From the NCBI GenBank assembly GCA_002706605.1, contig PALT01000043.1, forward strand, positions 62,001-126,000: a DNA stretch of 64,000 nt. Reading direction: 5' to 3'. Source of the stretch: Rhodovulum sp. (lineage in GTDB: Bacteria; Pseudomonadota; Alphaproteobacteria; Rhodobacterales; Rhodobacteraceae). Below the pieces are notes generated by a model, which had not been told where the DNA came from, did no database searches, and saw only the letters and a list, made by a program, of their open reading frames with translations. Below, one piece after another: positions 56,043-63,339 of the stretch (the first letter of the stretch is position 1; each line of letters starts with the position of its first letter). A program made the translations under genes and the position numbers.

Positions 56043-56518
56043 CCCGCAAGCCCTACAAACGCGGAAAAAAGGGGGCTGGACGCTTCGTCCAGCTTACCGA
56101 ATACATGCAGGCCACCGCCGCTTGGAAAGACCTGAAACCCGGTCCACGCGCGCTGTACGTGGAACTCAAGCGGCGGTTTAACGGATCGAACAACGGCGAA
56201 ATCTTCCTCAGTCACCGGGACGCGGCAAAGGCGCTGAATGTCCATCCCAACACGGTCGGTGGATACTATCAGGCCCTTGAGGAGCACGGTTTCATCCGTA
56301 TGACCACAGGGCCGCACCTTGGACCCTCAGGGATCGGGCAAGCGGCGCGCTGGGCTTTGGAAGAAGAACGGACACCGGATGGCAAGCCAGCAACCAAGGG
56401 GTTCCTGTCGTGGTCGCCAAAGCAAAAGCCTGAGACAAAAACAGTGACACGCCGTCCCAAAAAGCAGGACATGCAGACGGACAAGGATGGTCGACCCGCC
56501 CTTAAAATTGTGACGTGA
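56039..56518 (+). CDS. Winged-helix replication/regulatory protein of the element
   Basis: 159 residues from the ATG overlapping the 52-aa gene. The basic N-terminus TRKPYKRGKKG precedes a winged helix (SHRDAAKALNVHPNTVGGYYQALEEHGFIRM, about 60-95) and a Lys-rich tail. Such proteins sit after AlpA genes in small integrative elements and may start replication or regulate. Assignment by architecture only. Confidence 0.7.
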   Translation: MTRKPYKRGKKGAGRFVQLTEYMQATAAWKDLKPGPRALYVELKRRFNGSNNGEIFLSHRDAAKALNVHPNTVGGYYQALEEHGFIRMTTGPHLGPSGIGQAARWALEEERTPDGKPATKGFLSWSPKQKPETKTVTRRPKKQDMQTDKDGRPALKIVT

Positions 56519-56748
56519 AGGCCGGATTCGTGGAAATGACCGTCACAGTTTTTCCAGCATATCTACATCTTGCCATAGGCTATGGGCGACCAAGGGGGAT
56601 ACCCCTGTTTTGTGCAAAGGAGATTGCGCACGCTGGATATGGCCCGGTTGATCCGATGCGGTCGCCTGACTTGGCCATGCCCCCTACCTGTGTCGGTCAT
56701 TTTAGGTTTTCTAAGGTCAACCGCCGTTTTTCCCTGATGATTTCGTAA
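56515..56748 (+). CDS. Possible small ORF, weak
   Basis: GTG 56515 overlaps the preceding stop and the frame runs 77 residues (MKAGFVEMTVTVFPAYLHLAIGYGRP...). The composition is not clearly coding and there is no SD; only the overlap speaks for it. The region could equally be untranslated leader of the 56766 gene. Confidence 0.25.
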   Translation: MKAGFVEMTVTVFPAYLHLAIGYGRPRGIPLFCAKEIAHAGYGPVDPMRSPDLAMPPTCVGHFRFSKVNRRFSLMIS

Positions 56749-56765
56749 AAAAGGAGCCTTGCCAG

Positions 56766-57389
56766 ATGGGCGGAATAGGAAGTGGTCGTTATGCGGGCTT
56801 TGGTGCACGGTCGACAACAGATGCGATGAGGTCGCTGGATGTGCGGCGATTTAAACGTGATGGGCTGTTGTCAGCAGGCAGTGCCTTTCAATGGCGCTGG
56901 CACCGTGACGGCGAAGTGGTCGGTTCAGTCGACGTCTCTGTCGACAGCGACGCAATGCGGCTGAGGTACAAAACGCGAGGGCATGGCGAGGACTGGCAGG
57001 CGATGAACTACCGCGTGTTGCTGGACCGCACGTTTTGCCATTATGGCGGTACGCGCGACTGGTTTATATGTCCAGCTGTCGGATGTGGCCGGCGTGTCGC
57101 CAAGCTGTACGGCGGCAAGGTTTTCGCATGCCGACATTGCCACCAGCTCACCTATTCTTCACAAAATGAAGGCCCAATGGAGCGAGCCGCACGTCGGGCA
57201 GAAAAACACCGTCGCGCGCTGGGATGGAAATGGGGGGAAACCTATGGCGAGTACGCGCGACCGCGCGGGATGCACCGAAAAACCTTCCAGCGCCATCTGA
57301 AAGCTATCCTAGATGCGGACTACGAAGTGTCGACTCAAATGACGAAATTTGCCGATGCTATGAAGTATCGTTACAGCCTAAAATCTTAG
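56766..57389 (+). CDS. Zinc-ribbon protein of the element, unknown
   Basis: 207 residues. The central zinc ribbon (about 120-150) reads FICPAVGCGRRVAKLYGG then FACRHCHQLTYSSQ, giving C-x4-C...C-x2-C. A basic helical C-terminus follows (ERAARRAEKHRRAL). This type of protein is frequent in alphaproteobacterial prophages and satellites; function unknown. It is the last gene before the tRNA. Confidence 0.65.
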   Translation: MGGIGSGRYAGFGARSTTDAMRSLDVRRFKRDGLLSAGSAFQWRWHRDGEVVGSVDVSVDSDAMRLRYKTRGHGEDWQAMNYRVLLDRTFCHYGGTRDWFICPAVGCGRRVAKLYGGKVFACRHCHQLTYSSQNEGPMERAARRAEKHRRALGWKWGETYGEYARPRGMHRKTFQRHLKAILDADYEVSTQMTKFADAMKYRYSLKS

Positions 57390-57481
57390 ATCAACGCACG
57401 CGACGTGGGGGGACATGTGGGGGGAAGAAAGGTCAATCTTAGAAGATAAGATTTATATTTCAGGCACTTACGAGTGAATTG

Positions 57482-57495
57482 TGGCGGAGACGAAG
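57482..57495. repeat. Right attachment-site repeat (attR), 3' end of tRNA-Ser
   Basis: TGGCGGAGACGAAG, same sequence and orientation as 53066-53079. It comprises the CCA, discriminator base and part of the acceptor and T arms of the tRNA, so integration restores a full tRNA gene. Confidence 0.78.
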
Positions 57496-57571
57496 GGATT
57501 CGAACCCTCGAGACGGTTTCCCGCCTACTCCCTTAGCAGGGGAGCGCCTTCGACCACTCGGCCACGTCTCC
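57482..57571 (-). tRNA. tRNA-Ser(GCT)
   Basis: On the minus strand: acceptor GGAGACG pairs with CGTCTCC, the anticodon loop in CTGCTAA gives GCT, a long variable arm (class II) and the T loop GTTCGAATC are present, and the CCA is encoded. 90 nt with CCA. Confidence 0.95.
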
Positions 57572-57762
57572 GCCGCCGGTACTATCGGCTAGTTTTCTGG
57601 GACACAAGGCGTTTTTTTCCGCCCTTGGCATTTTCTTGGACGCGGTTCTGTCGACGGACAACGCCGCGATCAGGACCGTCATATTGGCGACTTCGCACTG
57701 TTGCGTGCTTGCCCCTGCCCCGCGAATACGGCACAGTCGCCATGTTCGACTAGGGTCCTGCA

Positions 57763-58098
57763 ATGCGCCTGCTACTATTCTGCATACTGGCCGTTTTTCT
57801 AAGCCTCGCCACCGCGCCCCACCTTATGGGGCCTGATGGCATGGACCATGACGCGATGGCGACCCAGTACATGCAAGTCTGCGATGCCTGCCCCGAGCCC
57901 CACGTCGGCGATCACACCATGGCGCATAGCGGGGATTGCGTGCACGGGATCGGCTGTGGGGCGCTGATTGTCGCCGATCTGCCCCCCACCCTGCCTGACA
58001 CAGCCCGCCACACAGCGCGCCATGCACGCCCCGAGCCCAAGCGCCTTTGGGGCACAAGCCAGATGATAGATCTGCCCCCGCCGCGTCTGCACACCTGA
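57763..58098 (+). CDS. Exported Cys/His-rich small protein
   Basis: 111 residues with a signal peptide (MRLLLFCILAVFLSLATA). The mature part carries MDHDAMATQYMQVCDACPEPH, HTMAHSGDCVHGIGCG and a basic C-terminus, a Met/His/Cys pattern like DUF2946-type metal (copper) handling proteins. It lies 78 bp before the cytochrome gene. Function inferred only from composition. Confidence 0.5.
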   Translation: MRLLLFCILAVFLSLATAPHLMGPDGMDHDAMATQYMQVCDACPEPHVGDHTMAHSGDCVHGIGCGALIVADLPPTLPDTARHTARHARPEPKRLWGTSQMIDLPPPRLHT

Positions 58099-58176
58099 TC
58101 TTGGGACACTTGGCGGTGCGACCGCCACAATCGTATGACCGCGGCCCATATGCCGCGCACCACATCAGGACAGCAG

Positions 58177-58611
58177 ATGAACAAACTTCTTATTGCCGGG
58201 GGCGCGGCCCTCGTGATTGCGGCGGGCGTTTTTGCCATGCAGACGGGACAGGCCCCTGCAGAGACCACCCCACAGCCGCCCGAACAAGGCGCCCCCTTGG
58301 CAAACGTAACCGTGCCCGAAACCCTCTCGCAGCGCGCCCAACTGGGGCAGGTCGCGTTTGAGGCCACCTGCGCCGCCTGTCATGGGGAAAACGCGGTGGG
58401 CAAAATGGGCTTTGGCCCGCCCTTGGTGCACAAGGTGTATGAGCCCTCACACCACGGCGACATGGCCTTTGTGATCGCTGCCGAGCGCGGCGTGCGTCAG
58501 CACCATTGGCCCTTTGGCGACATGCCGCCCCAACAGGGCCTGACACGCGCGGACATGGCGGGCATCATCACATATGTACGCGAACTACAGCGCGCGAACG
58601 GGATCAACTGA
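58177..58611 (+). CDS. Membrane-anchored or secreted c-type cytochrome
   Basis: 144 residues from MNKLLIAGGAALVIAAGVFAM, an N-terminal signal/anchor. One haem site CAACH (FEATCAACHGENAVGKMGFGPPL), axial Met in WPFGDMPPQQGL, and the class I end fold VIAAERGVRQHHWPFGDMP. It is a single-haem cytochrome c of the kind used for electron transfer to oxidases. Confidence 0.85.
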   Translation: MNKLLIAGGAALVIAAGVFAMQTGQAPAETTPQPPEQGAPLANVTVPETLSQRAQLGQVAFEATCAACHGENAVGKMGFGPPLVHKVYEPSHHGDMAFVIAAERGVRQHHWPFGDMPPQQGLTRADMAGIITYVRELQRANGIN

Positions 58612-58744
58612 CCCCCGCCCCAAACAAAAACGGCCCGTTGCGACGGGTGAAACGACCGGGCAGGATTTGCCACCAGCCTGCCATCAGCCCATTGAAAACA
58701 CTGAATGCGGAAAAGACTGAGTCCGGCAGGCCTGCCAGCGTGGC

Positions 58745-58766
58745 GGGTCTAATTTTGCCAGTGAAA
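58745..58766. repeat. Copy A of a 22-bp near-identical repeat
   Basis: GGGTCTA followed by ATTTTGCCAGTGAAA. Matches copy B (60060-60081) at 20 of 22 bases, same orientation, 1.3 kb apart. Confidence 0.55.
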
Positions 58767-58768
58767 AA

Positions 58769-59677
58769 TCAGAAAGAGCCTCTGTTGATCGGACGGGTAG
58801 GCATGTTCCCATTGATCCGCCCATTGAAGTCGACAAACCTACCCATAATCCTTCCAGGTTTGGTCTTGAACTCGAGCGGCGCGAGCGCCTGTCCTGTAGT
58901 GGTCTGACCCCACCCACCGAAGAGTGATTGTCGGTCTTTCCAGCGCGCGCCATAGGCAAACTTCAGGTCGTAGGTGCCTGATGGTAGCAACACCTCTGTC
59001 GTACTTTCTGCTTTTGCATAGATTCCGATGGTCGCATCCGGATTATTCACATTGACCAGCTGAACGAGGTAATTCTTCCCAGCTGGGGTGGTGATCTTGA
59101 ACGGGTGTCGTGGTTGTCCTGAAGCCTGGTTCCAGACAACACCACGATCAGGCTCGTTTGCCGATGAGGGTGCTTCCTCTGCGGCGGTGAAGTCTCCGAT
59201 GGGTACGGCGGATCCTCCCGTAGTCGTAAACGCTTGGTGGGCGACATAGATGAAACCGATGGCGATCAGTGCAGCGAAAAAGCCTCGATTATCCTTCTTT
59301 CGCGGCAACCCCCGGTAGGATCTCCAGTTTTGTTGCACTGACGGCTCGTGGCGCTGCCAGGAGCACCACGTGGACTGCCGCTGAGAGTTTCTCCAGCGAT
59401 CCCGTGAGGCTTGAAAGTCATTCTTCGACTGAAAAGGGAACTCCCATGGTTGCCATTGGGAACCGCCGCGCTTCGATCTTGAGTTCTCCCAGATGCTATC
59501 TCCTGAGGCCGCTTTGGACGCGCGATTGCGGAGGTCATTTGTCCTCTTCACCATCTTGGACTGCTTGCGATCATGCAGTTTCCCGCCGCAGAACTGACAG
59601 GAAAAATCACCCCGAAATCCAACGGGGAAATCGTTGTTCTTGCCGCATTCCAGGCAAACGTGAATTGAAGAAGGCAT
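58769..59677 (-). CDS. Zinc-ribbon, membrane-anchored protein with beta-rich C-terminus, unknown
   Basis: 302 residues. N-terminal ribbon C8-x2-C11...C-x2-C (HVCLECGKNNDF; FSCQFCGGKL), a charged, Gln/Ser/Trp-rich linker (about 40-128), one membrane span (about 131-150, GFFAALIAIGFIYVAHQAF) and a C-terminal beta domain (KNYLVQLVNVNNPDATIGIYAKAESTTEVLLPSGTYDLKFAYG). Zinc ribbon in the cytoplasm and beta domain outside is the likely topology. Unknown; first of the minus-strand genes running to tniQ. Confidence 0.6.
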   Translation of the reverse strand: MPSSIHVCLECGKNNDFPVGFRGDFSCQFCGGKLHDRKQSKMVKRTNDLRNRASKAASGDSIWENSRSKRGGSQWQPWEFPFQSKNDFQASRDRWRNSQRQSTWCSWQRHEPSVQQNWRSYRGLPRKKDNRGFFAALIAIGFIYVAHQAFTTTGGSAVPIGDFTAAEEAPSSANEPDRGVVWNQASGQPRHPFKITTPAGKNYLVQLVNVNNPDATIGIYAKAESTTEVLLPSGTYDLKFAYGARWKDRQSLFGGWGQTTTGQALAPLEFKTKPGRIMGRFVDFNGRINGNMPTRPINRGSF

Positions 59678-60136
59678 TGATCAGCTCAGGGACACTGGAC
59701 GTCACGAAACTAAACTGCTGACGGGAAATCGTGGCCTCAGGGTTGGCACATATCCACATCTGAATTGCTGGAGATCAGCCACAAGGCCCGGCCCCTCGGG
59801 TAGAATTGCCCAAAAAAGATCGGGCAGCCCACCTCATGAAACCTCTCATCCAGACCTTGGTGTCGATCACCAGGTCGCTCACGCGCAGCACGCCATGCAA
59901 GTACAAGCGACTTCCCCGGAAGAGTCCCGCGGGAAAGCACCTTTTCACCTGTCGGCACTGCAGTCGGTCATGCTGGACGGATGAGCCGGTGCAGCCAGAG
60001 TTCTGTATTCGGTACAAGCGCGGGGCTGATGTGTAGCTGAGAGGCTTCGCGTGATTTTCGGGTCTATTTTTGCCAGCGAAATTCCCACACTGCGCGGTCA
60101 TGCGATCAAGTTTCTGGGTCGCTCGGGCGGTCACCC
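59678..60136. other. Non-coding gap
   Basis: About 460 bp without a supported gene; short open frames here look like chance. It contains repeat copy B at its right end and may hold a promoter for the leftward gene at 58769. Confidence 0.4.
60060..60081. repeat. Copy B of the 22-bp repeat
   Basis: GGGTCTA followed by TTTTTGCCAGCGAAA; differs from copy A at two positions. Possibly part of a transposon end or a shared regulatory site. Confidence 0.55.
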
Positions 60137-60457
60137 TCAGGATCGCAGATCCTCCCACGCTTCACGCACTTGGACGACAAGTTCAAGGATATCTTGAGAT
60201 TTCGTGAGCGTGTAGATCTGCACCATGAGCAAGAAGCCAAAGAAGATGAGGATTGCTGGGTTGAAGATGTGGTAGAAGACCTCGCTCGCCGTCCGGTTCA
60301 CGCAATCAGCCTTGCCTGCACATGGCACCAGTACGGGAATGACCATTTTTCGATTGAGCGCGAACAACGCTATCAGCACCACCCAGAACAGGTGAGTTGG
60401 CCACCACACCATTATGTTGTGCCACCGCTTGATGGATTGTTCGAAGTCTCGTGTCAC
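60137..60457 (-). CDS. Small membrane protein, unknown (transposon cargo?)
   Basis: 106 residues with two hydrophobic segments (VWWPTHLFWVVLIALFAL; NPAILIFFGFLLMVQIYTL) and a charged C-terminus. It reads naturally and is in the same orientation as tniQ. Not recognised. Confidence 0.5.
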   Translation of the reverse strand: MTRDFEQSIKRWHNIMVWWPTHLFWVVLIALFALNRKMVIPVLVPCAGKADCVNRTASEVFYHIFNPAILIFFGFLLMVQIYTLTKSQDILELVVQVREAWEDLRS

Positions 60458-60590
60458 GGCACATAATCCTTGTTCACCCAGCGCTTCTATCCGCGCCTTT
60501 TCCCAAGGCTATGCCCTAAAGATCGAACTACAACTCCACCGCTGCGAAAATCTTCTCGGAAAGGATGAAAATCGCCGATCACGACACCCT

Positions 60591-61055
60591 TTATGGAAAG
60601 TCCACTGAACGTCGTGGCCGGTGCCAAGTCGGGAAAAATTCCTGCCGAACCCACTCTCCTGCCTTGTCGGTAGAGCGCGATCTCTGCTTCTGCACCGCTT
60701 CCTCTACTCCTGCGGCCTCCCAAGCCTTCCGCATATCTGCATCCGGGAAACCGTACTCGGGACCGCTACGCAATATCATGTCGACTTGTGTTTCGATTTG
60801 CTTCACTACTTCAAGGCAACCGTGCAAGACTTCGGCCGCATGAAACACCTCATTCTCCTCTTCGCCTCGCTTCGCGGTTCGTATGTAATTGAACAGAGGA
60901 GCATAAAAGAGCTGCCAAGCAGGAGCTAGATTCGGCTCAAATCTTAAATCGCCGAGAGTTACGAACACCTCACACCCCGGAAACAGCACAACCAACACTC
61001 TCTCGATTGCGGGTCGAAATTCAGGCAAACTGAGAACTGCATCGATCTTATTCAA
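60591..61055 (-). CDS. Hypothetical protein (transposon cargo?)
   Basis: 154 residues, soluble and mixed helix/strand (MNKIDAVLSLPEFRPAIERVLVVLFPGCEVFVTLGD). A C-terminal basic cluster. Not recognised; same orientation as neighbours. Confidence 0.45.
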   Translation of the reverse strand: MNKIDAVLSLPEFRPAIERVLVVLFPGCEVFVTLGDLRFEPNLAPAWQLFYAPLFNYIRTAKRGEEENEVFHAAEVLHGCLEVVKQIETQVDMILRSGPEYGFPDADMRKAWEAAGVEEAVQKQRSRSTDKAGEWVRQEFFPTWHRPRRSVDFP

Positions 61056-61136
61056 GCTCGAAATGGACCGCCCATCTACAGGGAGAACTCCAGCGGTGCA
61101 TCGCGCGTGGTGTAACTTTGCTTCGGCAAGATCTCC

Positions 61137-61400
61137 TCACAGCGCCTTTTGCAACTTCATGCTTTTCGATAAAAGGGGCGCGTCACACAGACCAATCTCG
61201 TACTTCCTTATGACGCGCCGAATGATTGCGATGTCGGTCATGAAATCGCCAATAGACGAAACAGAAACTACTGCTCGGAAATGAGTTTCCACTTTTGAGA
61301 TGCGGCGCACCTTATGGAGCACATATAGAGACCATATGACGCAGCAAAATGACACCAGAAGACTGACGAATGTTGCGGAAATAATGGCCTGCTGCGACAT
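61137..61400 (-). CDS. Small membrane protein, unknown (transposon cargo?)
   Basis: 87 residues from MSQQAIISATF (AGG upstream); the frame opens 7 codons earlier. One N-terminal membrane span (SATFVSLLVSFCCVIWSLYVL), then a basic region. It ends 86 bp before tniQ's stop side. Not recognised. Confidence 0.5.
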   Translation of the reverse strand: MSQQAIISATFVSLLVSFCCVIWSLYVLHKVRRISKVETHFRAVVSVSSIGDFMTDIAIIRRVIRKYEIGLCDAPLLSKSMKLQKAL

Positions 61401-61486
61401 TGCCTGGCACCCGGTCATCAATGTGGTTCGTCAAACAGTATCTTTTCCGGCGGAGACTGCAAAATCCGAGTTCCCTTTATCCCCAC

Positions 61487-63337
61487 CTATCCCAACGCCC
61501 CCTCTATATCCGCCCGCCGATACCACAACCGCCCTTGGGCCGTGGCATCATTGATCGGGGTGATCCCAAGGGCATCCAATTTGTATTTCACGCCCAGCCG
61601 CCCCACGCCGGCCTTCGCGGCCAGCTCCTGAAGGAGCACGTAGTCGCGAAGGAATGCCTCGATCCCGGCGATGTCGAACAGCTTCACGCCGCGGCCGCGG
61701 GTGTTGGGCTCAACATGATGGGCAAGGTAGGGCGTCCCATCGGGCCCACGCAGCCTCGCCAGATTGCGGAATTCGCTCTGCCGCATGCCGAGCAAGGCAG
61801 CAGCCTCGAAGCTGCCAACGCGGCCGTCGCCCTTCATGCGCGCCAATGCGTCCCGCACCTCGACCGGGTCGACCAGCAAGCCCTGCACCTTCAGCTCCGG
61901 ATCCACGATTTCGACGCGGCTCAAGGCACCTGATAGAATGCCCTGGAAGACATCCAACGCCGGCCACCGGGATCGATCGACTGCGGCATCGATGCTCATC
62001 ATGCCTTCGGAGGGTGCTTTCACCCGTTCGGCCTGTGCCAGAAGGTCTTCGAGAAAGGCTTCAGCGGATGCGAAGACGATTGTCTTGCGCGTCGACCGCA
62101 CCTCGCCATCTTCGCCATGCATCCGCGAAATCAGCCCTACTCGAACGAGATCTTCTGCCTGCTTGAACGTCGAACCGAGGAATTCGGCCAATTCCGCGAT
62201 CGACATTGCGGACAGCATCATCTCCGTCAGCGCTTCCCCCTCTTCGGCATCGAGGATCTCGTAAGAGCGCGGTTTTCCCAGCTCAGCATCAAGCAATCCG
62301 TTCAGGATCGCGGCCCGCTGCACAGCCCGCGAAGTGATGCCCGCCTTCTTTGCCAGGCTGTAGACGGAGTGAACGCGTTGCCGGTCGACCGGCTCCCCGA
62401 ACAGCATGGTGCCGAGTTCATAGGGGAAGTGGTCGAGGAACAGCTCCCGGACCACCTCCCCGATCGGCCCCTTCCCCTTCGCGTCCTGCCGATACTGGAG
62501 CCACTTGTAGAGACAACCAAACACCTTTTGCGCACCACCCGACCGGTCACCGGTCAATGCCGCATCCATGCGCTCCTGCAAAGCAGCTCGAATGGCCTCG
62601 CCGCCCCTCGCAGCAATTTCAAAGCCATGCTTTCCGGCCTGATGCCAGTCCTCTTCGCCCAAGCGGGACAGCGAGATCATGGGCGGCTGAAGGAGAAACA
62701 TCCCCAGCATCTCGCAGGCGCGGGTCGCCACATCGATCGGCTGCTCATCAAGCCAAGCAGGCCCCGCCTGGCCCGACAGCCGGCCCGAGACATATGCCTC
62801 CAGACCCGACCACTCCCGCGCCGTTGCTTGATCGGCAATCCCTGCCAGCGCCTTCTGATCCGGCGTGATATCCACGATCATCTGCAGGCTTTTCGGAGAA
62901 GACTGGATGTTACCGGGAAGTAGCGCCACCCCGTGAACTGGGCAGCTGCGGATATGGGCCACCTGCCACCCGATACGGCCGACGGGCACGCCTTGCGATG
63001 GGCTGTCAGGCTTCAAATCCTCCAGGAGGCACTTCGGGCAATACTTGCTCTTCCGGATATCGCCGAATTCGAACTGCACCGGCAGGCCAGCAAGCATTCG
63101 GTCCCCGTCCCCATCCACCGTGAAGGTCATCTCGCCCAATCGGCTCACAGGCAGGCCCAATAGCCCCTCGAGGCGATCAAGAGTTTCAGAACCCGGTGCC
63201 GTCAGCGCGGCGCGCGGCAGATCCACGAACGCGAGGAAATCATGCAGCCCCATGCCGCAATGCCACTGTGCGGACCGGTTCAAATACGAGGTCAGGCATT
63301 CGCCTGCGATGACGGGAAGGATCGGATAAAGCGCCAT
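61487..63337 (-). CDS. tniQ: TniQ-family transposon target-selection protein
   Basis: 616 residues. The N-terminal TniQ domain (PVIAGECLTSYLNRSAQW) carries a zinc finger C100-x2-C103...C132-x2-H135. The protein is longer than TniQ of Tn5053 (about 400) and closer to TnsD, with several HTH-like blocks (FEAAALLGMRQSEFRNLARLRG; a terminal VGRLGVKYKLDALGITPIN) that may read the target site. Its start is 2 bp after the true stop of tniB. The cargo genes follow downstream. Confidence 0.85.
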   Translation of the reverse strand: MALYPILPVIAGECLTSYLNRSAQWHCGMGLHDFLAFVDLPRAALTAPGSETLDRLEGLLGLPVSRLGEMTFTVDGDGDRMLAGLPVQFEFGDIRKSKYCPKCLLEDLKPDSPSQGVPVGRIGWQVAHIRSCPVHGVALLPGNIQSSPKSLQMIVDITPDQKALAGIADQATAREWSGLEAYVSGRLSGQAGPAWLDEQPIDVATRACEMLGMFLLQPPMISLSRLGEEDWHQAGKHGFEIAARGGEAIRAALQERMDAALTGDRSGGAQKVFGCLYKWLQYRQDAKGKGPIGEVVRELFLDHFPYELGTMLFGEPVDRQRVHSVYSLAKKAGITSRAVQRAAILNGLLDAELGKPRSYEILDAEEGEALTEMMLSAMSIAELAEFLGSTFKQAEDLVRVGLISRMHGEDGEVRSTRKTIVFASAEAFLEDLLAQAERVKAPSEGMMSIDAAVDRSRWPALDVFQGILSGALSRVEIVDPELKVQGLLVDPVEVRDALARMKGDGRVGSFEAAALLGMRQSEFRNLARLRGPDGTPYLAHHVEPNTRGRGVKLFDIAGIEAFLRDYVLLQELAAKAGVGRLGVKYKLDALGITPINDATAQGRLWYRRADIEGALG

Positions 63338-63339
63338 GA

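Noticed and set aside
58635-58648. Short CCCGT/ACGGG hairpin after the cytochrome gene
   Set aside because: Only 5 bp of stem and no T-run; too weak to call a terminator.
59775-60158. 127-codon minus-strand frame in the 59.7-60.1 kb gap
   Set aside because: Codon pattern and composition look random, it crosses repeat copy B and overlaps the start region of nothing recognisable.
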